Positions 50,201-59,403 of a stretch of 64,000 nt of DNA are shown in pieces. A program made the translations under genes and the position numbers. Position 1 is the first letter of the stretch. Each line of letters opens with the position of its first letter. Source of the DNA: Halanaerobium saccharolyticum (GTDB taxonomy: Bacteria; Bacillota; Halanaerobiia; Halanaerobiales; Halanaerobiaceae); NCBI RefSeq assembly GCF_004362045.1, contig NZ_SNWX01000013.1:19135-83134 (forward strand). The letters run 5' to 3'. The notes below the pieces were generated by a model. The model worked only from the letters and a program-made list of their open reading frames with translations. It was not told where the DNA came from and did not search any database.

Positions 50201-51555
50201 TTGATAAAAATAGAATAGAAAGAATTAATGAGGCTGAATTGAAGAAAAAAGAATTTGTAGCTTACTGGATGCAGTCATCTCAGCGCCTGGAATATAATCA
50301 GGCTCTGGGCTATGCTGTCGAAAAAGCAAACCAATTAAATCAGCCTCTCTTAATTTTTTTCTTAATCAACTCTAATTTTCCAGAAGCTGAATACGGACAT
50401 TTCAAGTTTATGCTGCAGGGTTTACAGGAGATTAAAGATGATTTGAAGGCTGCTGAGTGCAATTTTTATATAGTTGATTATCAAAAACTTGAGGATTTAG
50501 AAAAAATAACTGGAAAAGCATCTCTGGTTGTTAGCGAAAAGGTATATTTAAAACATCTGCGTCAGTGGAAAAAAGAAGCTGCGCAAAAACTTGCAGTTCC
50601 TTTTTATCTGGTGGAAAGCAATTTAGTCTGCCCAATTGAGGAAGTTAGTGATAAAGAGGAGTATGCAGCCTACACTATTCGTAAAAAAATAAATAGTATA
50701 CGAGCTAAATATTTAAAAATATATCAGCGAGAAAAGCTGCAAAATAAAGCCAAAATACAGCTAAATGATTCAGGTTTAAATTTTGTTGATGATTTAGATC
50801 GGTATTTAGAACAGATGGAATTTAAAGAAAGAATTAGCTATGATAATTATTTTGTAGGTGGTTATCAGCCGGCCAGACAGAAACTCGAAGATTTTGTTAA
50901 AAATAAGCTGAAGGACTATGACCAGAAAAGAAATATTCCACATCTTAACTATCAATCTGATTTAAGTCCATATCTACATTTTGGTCAGATATCCGCTCAG
51001 GAAGTTGCTCTGGAAGCTCTGGATTCTGAATCTGAGGCAGAAACTTTTTTAGAAGAACTTATTGTTCGCCGTGAGCTTGCTTTTAATTTTGTCTATTACA
51101 ATCAGAATTATGATGGAAGTTTAAAAAATATTTTATACGATTGGGCCTATCAGTCTCTAATGAAACACAAAAATGATGAACGAGAATATCTTTATAACTA
51201 TCAGGAATTAGCAAATGCAGAAACCCATGATAAATATTGGAATGCAGCCCAAAAAGAGATGATGATCACAGGTAAGATGCACAATTATATGCGGATGTAC
51301 TGGGGTAAAAAGATTTTGGAATGGACAGCTGATCCTGAGACAGCCTATCAGCGTACATTAAAATTAAATAATAAATATTCGCTTGATGGTAGAGATCCCA
51401 ACAGCTATGCTGGAGTGGCCTGGGTTTTTTCAAAACATGATCGAGCCTGGCAGGAAAGAAAAATTTTTGGTAAGATAAGGTATATGAATGCTGGTGGTCT
51501 GGAAAGAAAGTTTGATATGGACCAATACCTGAGCAAAATTAATAAACTGGAATAA
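50194..51555 (+). CDS. phr: Deoxyribodipyrimidine photolyase, class II
   Basis: Photolyase repairs cyclobutane pyrimidine dimers in DNA with blue light and FAD. The 453-residue protein matches class II rather than class I: YWMQSSQRLEYNQAL near residue 24, LSPYLHFGQISAQE near 262 and MHNYMRMYWGKKILEWT near 360. LDGRDPNSYAGVAW near 395 and KIRYMNAGGL near 427 also match. Start is TTG 50194 with GAGGGA upstream, overlapping the mscS stop by 7 bases. A photolyase implies that the organism or its ancestors met sunlight, which fits a surface brine or sediment. Confidence 0.95.
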   Translation: MLVDKNRIERINEAELKKKEFVAYWMQSSQRLEYNQALGYAVEKANQLNQPLLIFFLINSNFPEAEYGHFKFMLQGLQEIKDDLKAAECNFYIVDYQKLEDLEKITGKASLVVSEKVYLKHLRQWKKEAAQKLAVPFYLVESNLVCPIEEVSDKEEYAAYTIRKKINSIRAKYLKIYQREKLQNKAKIQLNDSGLNFVDDLDRYLEQMEFKERISYDNYFVGGYQPARQKLEDFVKNKLKDYDQKRNIPHLNYQSDLSPYLHFGQISAQEVALEALDSESEAETFLEELIVRRELAFNFVYYNQNYDGSLKNILYDWAYQSLMKHKNDEREYLYNYQELANAETHDKYWNAAQKEMMITGKMHNYMRMYWGKKILEWTADPETAYQRTLKLNNKYSLDGRDPNSYAGVAWVFSKHDRAWQERKIFGKIRYMNAGGLERKFDMDQYLSKINKLE

Positions 51556-51650
51556 CTTTATCCGGTTAAAAAAAGCAGGATATTAGTAATTATTGTTGAA
51601 TTAGTAATATAAAGAAGAGTTTTTTGAATTTTAATTATGGAGGTAATAAT

Positions 51651-52160
51651 ATGTTAAAAGAAAGTGTAGAAAAAGCTTTAAATGAACAAATCAATGCAGA
51701 ATTGTATTCGGCTTATTTATATCAATCTATGGCAGCCTATTTTGAAGATAAAAGCTTGGAGGGTTTTGCCAGCTGGATGGATCTTCAGGCTGAAGAGGAA
51801 CAGGCTCATGCTCGTAAAATTTATGATTTTGTAAATGAACGAGGAGGCAGAGTTATTTTAGATGGAATAGAAAAACCAAAAAGTGACTGGAATTCTAATC
51901 TTGAAGTTTTTGAGGATTCTCTGGAACATGAAGAAAAAGTTACCGCAATGATCAACGATTTAGTTGCTCTAGCGGAAGAGGAAAAAGATTATGCAACCCA
52001 TTCTTTTCTTCAGTGGTTTGTTGACGAACAGGTAGAAGAAGAAGATACTTTTGGAGAAATTGTTGACAAATTAAGATTAGTTGGAGATTCAACACAGAGT
52101 TTATTTATGATGGATGATAAACTTGGCGCCAGAACACAAGCTCCTGCAGAAGAAGAATAA
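51651..52160 (+). CDS. ftn: Ferritin, non-haem bacterial type
   Basis: Ferritin oxidises Fe(II) and stores Fe(III) in a 24-subunit shell, which limits Fenton damage. The 169-residue four-helix protein has the ferroxidase residues in EQINAELYSAYLY near residue 10-22, EEEQAHARK near 47, and helix D with QWFVDEQVEEE near 124. ATG 51651 follows TATGGAGGT; an in-frame TTG upstream at 51624 lacks a ribosome binding site. It follows photolyase by 95 bases, within a run of stress-related genes. Confidence 0.95.
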   Translation: MLKESVEKALNEQINAELYSAYLYQSMAAYFEDKSLEGFASWMDLQAEEEQAHARKIYDFVNERGGRVILDGIEKPKSDWNSNLEVFEDSLEHEEKVTAMINDLVALAEEEKDYATHSFLQWFVDEQVEEEDTFGEIVDKLRLVGDSTQSLFMMDDKLGARTQAPAEEE

Positions 52161-52182
52161 TTTAAGTTAATTAATTAAAATT

Positions 52183-52218
52183 AGAGATATATCTATTTTC
52201 TGTAGGTATATCTCTTTG
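52183..52218 (+). terminator. Terminator-like hairpin after ferritin gene
   Basis: AGAGATATATCT (52183-52194) pairs with AGGTATATCTCT (52204-52215) with one G-U pair. Only three T residues follow, so termination is uncertain. Confidence 0.5.
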
Positions 52219-52261
52219 AATACTTTACTGGAGGATATTGGTGGCAAAAGGAGGCTCAAAA

Positions 52262-52567
52262 ATGGGAATAATTGATAAAATAAAATCAATTTTTAGTGGA
52301 GGAAGTCAGTCCAAGCTAATTGATGTTTATATTGAAGATGATAAATGTGGAAATCAGATGAAGCTTTTATTTAGAAAAAGTTATGATATTCAAAAAATAT
52401 ATGAAGATAATCGGGATGCTGCTTATGAAATTAGAAAAATGGTAGTCTGTGATAATTGTTATAACAAAATTGAACTTCATCTGGAATTTGATAAGAGATA
52501 TAATATTAAAAATCAAGAAATCAAAGATGGAAAAATAATTAGTAAAGAAGAATTTGAGAAAAATTAA
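52262..52567 (+). CDS. Small cysteine-motif protein of unknown function
   Basis: I do not recognise this 101-residue protein. It begins MGIIDKIKSIFSGG, an amphipathic or membrane-touching N-terminus common in small clostridial proteins. It has a single cysteine in DDKCGNQM near residue 30 and a CDNC pair near 67, which could bind zinc or form disulfides. The rest is charged, with predicted beta strands (LHLEFDKRYNI). ATG 52262 is chosen because AAAAGGAGGC is well spaced. It lies alone between the ferritin hairpin and the deaminase gene. Confidence 0.7.
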   Translation: MGIIDKIKSIFSGGSQSKLIDVYIEDDKCGNQMKLLFRKSYDIQKIYEDNRDAAYEIRKMVVCDNCYNKIELHLEFDKRYNIKNQEIKDGKIISKEEFEKN

Positions 52568-52652
52568 TTTCTGGATTTATATTATATATTTTTGATCATC
52601 AGTTTATCAATCTAACTTTAATCCGTAAATTTTCTTTGAAAGGATGTAAATT

Positions 52653-53951
52653 TTGAAAACTTTAATAAAAAATATTGCTGAAATTCACAGTCCTTTTTCG
52701 GAAGTCAAAAAGGAGCAGTTTATTTTAATAGAAGATCAGATTATCAAAAAAATTGACAGTATGGCTCAGCTTGATCAGAATATAGGTTATGATTATTTGG
52801 TTGATGCAGCCGACAAAATCGTCCTACCCGGTTTTATTAATACTCATACTCATGCAGCTATGACACTAATGCGGGGTTATGCTGATGATATGCCCTTAAA
52901 TAAATGGCTGCAGAATAAAATCTGGCCTTTTGAAGGCAAAATGAGCCCAGAAGATATTTACTGGGGAACAGCCCTGGCTGTGATGGAAATGATAAAAACA
53001 GGGACTACAACTTTTTCTGATATGTATTTTGCAATGGATAGAGTTGCTAAAATAGTTGAAGAAAGCGGAATCAGGGCAGTTTTAGCAGAGGGATTGATTG
53101 AGGCAAATGATGGTCAGGAGGGGTTAACTAAGGCTGTCAACTATGCTAGAGATTATAATAACGAGGCTGATGGTAGAATTACAACCATGCTGGCACCTCA
53201 TGCTCCCTATACCTGTGGCAGAAATTATTTAGAGCAGATCAGGGAGCTGGCTCTGGAAAATAATTTGCCTGTTCACATCCATTTATCTGAAAGCAAAAAA
53301 GAAGTCAAAGATTCTCTGGAAAGTCATCAGAGTTCACCCGTTAAATTCTTGGCAGATTTCGATTTTTTTGATAATCATGTACTTGCTGCTCACTGTGTAC
53401 ATTTAGAGCAGGGAGATCTTGAAATTCTTAAAAAAAATAAAGTTCAGATTGCCCATAATCCAATGAGTAATGCAAAACTTGCAAATGGTATTGCACCGAT
53501 CAAAAAATATTTAGATAATGAAATTAGTGTTGGTCTCGGCACAGATGGGGTTTCCAGTAATAACTCCCTGGATATGCTGGAAGAAGCTAAAATGGCTTCT
53601 TATCTCCAGAAAATAAAATACGAGGATCCGACTGCTCTTGACACTGAAATGATTTTAGAGATTTCAACTATAAATGGTGCTCATGCACTCGCCCTCAATA
53701 AGGTTGGTTTAATTGAAGAGGGCTATCAGGCTGATCTTCAGTTAATTAATTTAAAAAAAGATTCTTTTTATTATCCTCATCACAATAATTTATCTAACTT
53801 ATTTTATGCTGCTGACAGCCGCAGTATTGAGACAGTTATTGCTGCTGGCAGAATTTTAATGGAAGATAATGAACTCAAAACACTTGATCAAGAAAAAATT
53901 TATCAGGAAGCAGAAAAAAGGGCTTTTAAAATTGCTGCGAACTTAAATTAG
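52653..53951 (+). CDS. mtaD: 5-methylthioadenosine/S-adenosylhomocysteine deaminase
   Basis: This amidohydrolase removes the amino group of MTA and SAH to give the inosine forms, a salvage step for by-products of SAM use. The 432-residue protein has the metal motif LPGFINTHTHAAMTLMRG near residues 55-72, HIHLSES near 208, AAHCVHL near 245 and the aspartate in GLGTDGVSSNNSLDM near 298. These features separate it from chlorohydrolases only by similarity, so cytosine or guanine deaminase roles are less likely but not excluded. Start is TTG behind AAAGGATG. Confidence 0.87.
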   Translation: MKTLIKNIAEIHSPFSEVKKEQFILIEDQIIKKIDSMAQLDQNIGYDYLVDAADKIVLPGFINTHTHAAMTLMRGYADDMPLNKWLQNKIWPFEGKMSPEDIYWGTALAVMEMIKTGTTTFSDMYFAMDRVAKIVEESGIRAVLAEGLIEANDGQEGLTKAVNYARDYNNEADGRITTMLAPHAPYTCGRNYLEQIRELALENNLPVHIHLSESKKEVKDSLESHQSSPVKFLADFDFFDNHVLAAHCVHLEQGDLEILKKNKVQIAHNPMSNAKLANGIAPIKKYLDNEISVGLGTDGVSSNNSLDMLEEAKMASYLQKIKYEDPTALDTEMILEISTINGAHALALNKVGLIEEGYQADLQLINLKKDSFYYPHHNNLSNLFYAADSRSIETVIAAGRILMEDNELKTLDQEKIYQEAEKRAFKIAANLN

Positions 53952-53990
53952 TTTTTGATTATTAAATTAAAGATTTGAAAGGAGAAAATT

Positions 53991-56831
53991 ATGAGTAAAA
54001 CAATTAAGTTTTTTCTCTCTACTTTTATAGTAGCGATTATTTTGCTAACTATTTTTATTTCTTCAGGGGCAACTATTTATACGGACTGGCTCTGGTTTGA
54101 AGAACTGGGTTTTGAAAAAACATTTACTATTATGTTTCTTTCTAATTTTATTTTGCGGCTGCTGATTGGAGCTATTTTTGCTGCTGTAATTTATTTAAAT
54201 TTACATTTCACCAAAAAACCCATTAACCAATTTATTAATATTAAAAGTGATGATCGGGTAGAAAATTTATTCGGTGAAGAAAGAAATCAAATTTTTGAAT
54301 GGCTTAATAAAAAACGTTTGAATTTAATCTACTTATTTTCCAGTTTGATTTTTGGTTTTTTGTTTTCTTCCATTTCCAGCAACAGCTGGAAAATCGTTTT
54401 GAAGTATTTAAATAAAACTAAGTTTAATTCTGCAGATCCAATTTTTAATAATGATATTTCTTTTTATGTTTTTTCCCTCCCTTTTTATACTTTTTTGCGA
54501 GAAATGGGAATGGTCTTAGTAGTTATCTCTTTAATTTTAGTGGGGGCAATCTATATAATATTTACCGGGATTCACTCATTTAGTGAGATATCAGATAAGC
54601 TGGGCAGCAGAGCTAAAAAGCATATGTCAATTTTAGTTTTTGTGTTTTTGCTTTTTAAAGCCTGGGATTATAGACTCCAGATGTATAATATTTTATTTTC
54701 CTCAGATGGTGTAGTTTTTGGAGCTGGCTATACAGATGTAAATGCTACTTTATTAGGCTATAAAATATTATTTGTGACAGTAATTTTCGTTGCTCTGGCA
54801 GTACTTTACAGCTTATTTAAAAATAACTATAAACCACTTGTCTGGGGAATTGCTGCCTGGATTGGTATTTCGATTATTTTTACAGGTATCTATCCTGCTT
54901 TTATACAGCAGTATCGGGTTGAACCAAACGAAATTAGTTTAGAAAAAGAGTATATTAAAAACAATATTGAAATGACTCAGCAGGCTTACGAGCTGGATAA
55001 TGTTCAGACAAAAGATTTTAAAATTTCTCAGTCTGAATTAACCTATGCTGAATTAATGGAATATGAGACAGTAGTTGATAATATTAGGCTCTGGGATCAC
55101 AGACCTTTGCAGACTACCTATAACCAGATTCAGGCTTTAAGACAGTATTATGCCTTTGAAGATATTGATGTTGATCGTTATCAGCTAGGTGATAAGTATA
55201 CTCAGGTGATGCTGGGTGCAAGAGAATTAGATCAGAATGCTCTAGCGACTCAGGCACAGACCTGGGTTAATTTGACATTAAAATATACTCATGGTCTTGG
55301 ATTTGCGATGAGTCCAGTTGGTAAAGTTAGAGAAAATGGTCTCCCAGAGTTTCTGGTTCAGGATATTCCTCCTGTAACTAATAGTGAACACATTACCTTA
55401 AAGAACAATTCAATTTATTATGGAGAAAAAACAAACAAGTATGTAATTGTAAATACAGATCAAACTGAATTTCATTACCCAATGGGTGCAGAAAATGTCT
55501 TTACTCAATATGAGGGAACAGGTGGAGTAGAGGTTAAGGGCTTATTCAGAGAAGCTATCTATGCTCTTCGATTTGGTACACTGAAAATGATTTTATCTGA
55601 TGACATAAATAATCAAAGTCAGATAATGTACGATCGGAATATTCATCAGCGAGTAAGAAAAGCAGCCCCATTTTTGAAGTATGATAGTGATCCTTATCTT
55701 GTTCACGCTGAGGGCCAATTATACTGGATCTATGATGCCTATACTACCACTGGACTTTATCCTTATTCTCAGCCTTTCAATGGCAGTGAGAATTATATCC
55801 GGAATTCAATAAAAGTTGTGGTAGATGCCTACAATGGGACACTGGACTATTATATTATGGATGAAAATGATCCAATTGCTGCCACCTACAGTAAGATTTT
55901 TGATGACTTATTTAAACCAGCCGATCAGATGCCGGATTCTTTGAGACAGCATATTCGTTATCCCCAGGATCTATTCAAAATCCAGTCCAATATTTATAGC
56001 ACTTATCATATGGATGATCCTGTGGTTTATTATAATCGCGAAGATGTCTGGGCAATTCCTCAGGAAAACTACCAGGGTTCAACAATTCCGGTAGAGCCCT
56101 ATTATATAATGAATCAGCTGCCTGGAGAAGAAAAAGCGGAATTTACTTTGATGACCCCTTTTACTCCAGCCAACAGAAATAATATGGTCGCCTGGATGGC
56201 AGCCCGTAATGATGGTGAACATTATGGCGAATTATTTACCTATAGATTTCCTAAAGATCAGCTTATCTATGGTCCCAGTCAGATTGAGTCAAGAATTGAT
56301 CAGGAATCAGAAATTTCACGAATGCTTACTTTATGGAGTCAGAGAGGATCCAGGGTAATTAGAGGTAATCTGCTTGTCATTCCAATTAATAATAGCGTAC
56401 TCTATGTTGAACCGATCTTTTTGCAGGCTGAAAATGGCGGTATTCCAGAACTGATCAGGGTTATAGTTGCCCATAAAAATGAAATTATAATGAGGGAAAA
56501 CTTACAGGAGGCATTAAGTGCATTACTAAAAAGTGATGAAAGTCCAGCAGTGGCCGCAGAAGAGATAGAACAGGTACAGCAGTTGACCCAAGAGGGACAA
56601 CCACTACAGCCAGGACAACCGGGAGCAGATTCTGAAGCTGCTCAGGGGCCTCAAACAGATCAGGCAATAAGCAATTTAGATTCGGCCAACAGGGCAGAAC
56701 TTATCAGTCGAGCCAATGAACTTTATCAGCAGGCTCAGCAGGCATTACAGCAGGGTGACTTTGCAGCTTATGGTGAAACTATAAATCAATTAGGAGAAGT
56801 CTTAAATCAATTATCCGGAACAGGAGAGTAA
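53991..56831 (+). CDS. UPF0182 family large membrane protein
   Basis: The 946-residue protein matches UPF0182, a family of unknown function. The N-terminal third (to about residue 310) has some seven membrane helices, beginning FFLSTFIVAIILLTIF and followed by TDWLWFEELGF. The large remainder is predicted to be extracytoplasmic, with conserved segments near WDHRPLQTTYNQIQALRQYY and AYNGTLDYYIMDENDPI. The C-terminal 80 residues are Gln/Ala-rich and end in a short helix with GDFAAYGETINQL, seen in relatives. An AAAGGAG site precedes the ATG. It may share an operon with the M16 pair 6 bases downstream. Confidence 0.9.
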   Translation: MSKTIKFFLSTFIVAIILLTIFISSGATIYTDWLWFEELGFEKTFTIMFLSNFILRLLIGAIFAAVIYLNLHFTKKPINQFINIKSDDRVENLFGEERNQIFEWLNKKRLNLIYLFSSLIFGFLFSSISSNSWKIVLKYLNKTKFNSADPIFNNDISFYVFSLPFYTFLREMGMVLVVISLILVGAIYIIFTGIHSFSEISDKLGSRAKKHMSILVFVFLLFKAWDYRLQMYNILFSSDGVVFGAGYTDVNATLLGYKILFVTVIFVALAVLYSLFKNNYKPLVWGIAAWIGISIIFTGIYPAFIQQYRVEPNEISLEKEYIKNNIEMTQQAYELDNVQTKDFKISQSELTYAELMEYETVVDNIRLWDHRPLQTTYNQIQALRQYYAFEDIDVDRYQLGDKYTQVMLGARELDQNALATQAQTWVNLTLKYTHGLGFAMSPVGKVRENGLPEFLVQDIPPVTNSEHITLKNNSIYYGEKTNKYVIVNTDQTEFHYPMGAENVFTQYEGTGGVEVKGLFREAIYALRFGTLKMILSDDINNQSQIMYDRNIHQRVRKAAPFLKYDSDPYLVHAEGQLYWIYDAYTTTGLYPYSQPFNGSENYIRNSIKVVVDAYNGTLDYYIMDENDPIAATYSKIFDDLFKPADQMPDSLRQHIRYPQDLFKIQSNIYSTYHMDDPVVYYNREDVWAIPQENYQGSTIPVEPYYIMNQLPGEEKAEFTLMTPFTPANRNNMVAWMAARNDGEHYGELFTYRFPKDQLIYGPSQIESRIDQESEISRMLTLWSQRGSRVIRGNLLVIPINNSVLYVEPIFLQAENGGIPELIRVIVAHKNEIIMRENLQEALSALLKSDESPAVAAEEIEQVQQLTQEGQPLQPGQPGADSEAAQGPQTDQAISNLDSANRAELISRANELYQQAQQALQQGDFAAYGETINQLGEVLNQLSGTGE

Positions 56832-56837
56832 TTATCT

Positions 56838-58109
56838 ATGAATGATTTAGAATTTAAAACCGAAGAAAATAGATTTAATTTGCATCATCTGGCAACAGAT
56901 AAATTCAAAACAAATCTAGTCCAGATATTCTTCATGCTGCCTCTTAAGAACGAAAAAGAGGCAGCCATGAATGCTTTGATTCCTTCGGTACTGGAGCGGG
57001 GATCAAAAAATTATAATGATAATCAATTAATAAAAACAGAACTTGAAAATTTATATGGTTCAAATATGAGTTCTAATATTTTAAAAAGGGGAGAAAATCA
57101 GATTCTAAGATTTTCTCTGGAAATGGTAAATGAAAAATTTTTAACCCACAAAAGCAATTTAACTGTTGATGCTTTTAATTTATTAAATGATATTATTTTC
57201 AATCCCTTAACTGAAAGAGGGAAATTTAAACAAAGATTTTTTGAACAGGAGAAAGAAATTTTAAAACAGGATATTTTATCCTTGATCAATGACAAATACA
57301 GTTTTGCTGTTGAAAATTGTCTGACCAGAATGTGTAAAAACGAAAAATATGGCATTTATAAAATGGGAACAGTCTCTGCACTTGCTAAAATTAGCAATCA
57401 GGAATTATATGATCATTATCAAAAAATAATTGAGGAAGCAAAAAGATCTCTGTTTTTAGTTGGAAATTTCAAAAGCTCTTTTGTAGAAAATATTTTTGAA
57501 AACACCAACTTAGAAGCCGGAGCTGACATTTTTGATGAAAATACAGAAGCTGTATATCAGGATAAAGACGTTGATTTTTATGAGCAGGAATTGAGGGTTA
57601 ATCAGGCAAGACTGTCTATTGGCTTTAGAACAGGAATTACCCGCAAAGATCCAGATTATTATTCTCTGTTAGTTTTTAATAGTCTGATAGGAGGTTCCAC
57701 CCATTCCAGATTTTTTCAGGAAATTAGAGAAAAAAGAAGTCTCGCTTATTATGTGAGTTCTTCCATCGAATCTACCAAAGGGTTATTATTAGTTAATAGC
57801 GGGATTAATGCTGAAAATCATAAAAAGGTAATTGAAGTTGTAAAAAATGAGATTGCAGCAGTTATTAAGGGAAAGTTCAGTCAGGATGAATTTTTGCGGT
57901 CTAAAAAGAGTATCATTAATCATTTAAAACAGGATTTAGACAGCAATAAGTCACTTTCGGCTCATTTTCTTTTGAGTCTGGTTAATAATAAAGAAGAATC
58001 AATTAAGAAAACAATTGCCGGAGTGGAAGCAGTTGACGAAGATGATATTATAGCAGTTGCTAAAAAACTAAAGATGGACACTATATATTTACTAAAAAGT
58101 GAGGAATGA
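56838..58109 (+). CDS. M16 peptidase-like protein without catalytic motif (YmfF-like)
   Basis: The 423-residue protein has the M16 fold but lacks the HxxEH zinc motif; the matching place reads ALIPSVLERGSKNY near residues 45-58. The second domain has VNQARLSIGFRTG near 253 and FNSLIGGSTHSRFFQEIREKRSLAYY near 278. In Bacillus, YmfF is likewise the non-catalytic partner of YmfH. The two probably form a heterodimeric peptidase, with this subunit supplying the Arg/Tyr substrate-binding residues. It overlaps the next gene by four bases. Confidence 0.9.
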   Translation: MNDLEFKTEENRFNLHHLATDKFKTNLVQIFFMLPLKNEKEAAMNALIPSVLERGSKNYNDNQLIKTELENLYGSNMSSNILKRGENQILRFSLEMVNEKFLTHKSNLTVDAFNLLNDIIFNPLTERGKFKQRFFEQEKEILKQDILSLINDKYSFAVENCLTRMCKNEKYGIYKMGTVSALAKISNQELYDHYQKIIEEAKRSLFLVGNFKSSFVENIFENTNLEAGADIFDENTEAVYQDKDVDFYEQELRVNQARLSIGFRTGITRKDPDYYSLLVFNSLIGGSTHSRFFQEIREKRSLAYYVSSSIESTKGLLLVNSGINAENHKKVIEVVKNEIAAVIKGKFSQDEFLRSKKSIINHLKQDLDSNKSLSAHFLLSLVNNKEESIKKTIAGVEAVDEDDIIAVAKKLKMDTIYLLKSEE

Positions 58110-59398
58110 TTAATTTGGAAAGTATCTATAATAAAAATATGGATGAAAGACTGGTAAAAGCAAAATTAGATAATGGTTTAAATATTTATATATTTCCAAA
58201 AAAAGATTATGTAAAACAGTATGCAATGCTTTCAGTAGATTTTGGATCCAATGATATTGATTTTATTGATGTCAAAAATGGGCGCCGGAGAAATATGCCT
58301 CTGGGTATTGCCCATTTTTTAGAACATCAGCTTTTTGAAGATAAAGAAGAAAGTATTTTTGATAAATTTGCTGATCTGGGTGCTTCAGCAAATGCCTATA
58401 CTAACTTTGACAGCACCAATTATTTATTTTCCAGCAGCAGTAATTTTGAGGATTCTTTGATTAATTTAATTGAGTTTGTAGAGGATCCATATTTTAGTGA
58501 TCAAAATGTAAAAAAAGAAAAAGGAATTATTGTTCAGGAAATTAAAATGTACCAGGATAATCCTTACTGGAAATCTTATTTTAATCTCCTTTCAGCTTTA
58601 TATTCAAAACATCCGGTAAAAAATGAGATAGCAGGTACAGAAGAGAGTGTGATGTCTATTACACCTGAGGACTTATATATCTGTTATTATAATTTTTATT
58701 TACCATCTAATATGGATTTAATTTTAATTGGAGATCTTGATCCACAGAGAATAATTAATTTAATCAGGGAAAATCAGGCAAAAAAGCACTTTCCTCATTT
58801 TAAAAACCCGGTCAGAATTATTGAAGAGGAGCCAGAAAATGTTGCTAAAAAACTTGTAGAAGAAAAAATGAATATTTCTCGCCCCATGGTTCAGATTGCT
58901 TTTAAAGATCCAGTTCAAAATGAAGATCCAGCTCAGATAATAAAAAAAGAATATATTGTTAATCTGCTCTTGGATATAGTTTTTGGCAGCAGCAGTAAGA
59001 ATTATAATGAGCTCTATGATCAGGGAATTATTGATAATAGTTTTTCCTGCAGCTACCATAAGAAGCCAGATTATGCTTATGTCCATTTACATGGAGAAAC
59101 TAATAAACCTGATCAGATGCGGGAGAAAGTTAAAGAAAAACTAGTTGATATAGATCATGATGAGATTAAAGAAAACTTTCAGCGAATTAAAAGAAAATAT
59201 CAGGGTAGTTTTATCAGATTGTTCAATAATTTTAATCATCTGGCCTCAGAATTTATAAATTATCGCCGACTGGGTATTGATATTTTTGAGCTGGCGGCAA
59301 TTATAGAAGATATTACACTAGAAGAATTACTTGCCTATTCAGATAAAATATTTAATAAAGATTTTATGGTTGAATCGATCATTTTAAATGAGGACTGA
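58106..59398 (+). CDS. M16 zinc peptidase, catalytic subunit (YmfH-like)
   Basis: The 430-residue protein has the inverted zinc motif HFLEH near residue 70 (in GIAHFLEHQLFED), a third ligand in the KGIIVQEIKMYQDNP segment near 140-155, and the NAYTNFDSTNYLF substrate region near 95. It starts with ATG overlapping the upstream stop (ATGA). It should be the catalytic half of a pair with the preceding M16-like protein. The natural substrate is unknown; relatives process peptides at or near the membrane. Confidence 0.92.
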   Translation: MINLESIYNKNMDERLVKAKLDNGLNIYIFPKKDYVKQYAMLSVDFGSNDIDFIDVKNGRRRNMPLGIAHFLEHQLFEDKEESIFDKFADLGASANAYTNFDSTNYLFSSSSNFEDSLINLIEFVEDPYFSDQNVKKEKGIIVQEIKMYQDNPYWKSYFNLLSALYSKHPVKNEIAGTEESVMSITPEDLYICYYNFYLPSNMDLILIGDLDPQRIINLIRENQAKKHFPHFKNPVRIIEEEPENVAKKLVEEKMNISRPMVQIAFKDPVQNEDPAQIIKKEYIVNLLLDIVFGSSSKNYNELYDQGIIDNSFSCSYHKKPDYAYVHLHGETNKPDQMREKVKEKLVDIDHDEIKENFQRIKRKYQGSFIRLFNNFNHLASEFINYRRLGIDIFELAAIIEDITLEELLAYSDKIFNKDFMVESIILNED

Positions 59399-59403
59399 TT
59401 TTT

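Noticed and set aside
56570..56830. Gln/Ala-rich tail of the UPF0182 protein as a foreign fusion
   Set aside because: Other UPF0182 proteins, as I recall them, also end with a variable linker and a short GD-A-YGE helix, so this is normal for the family.
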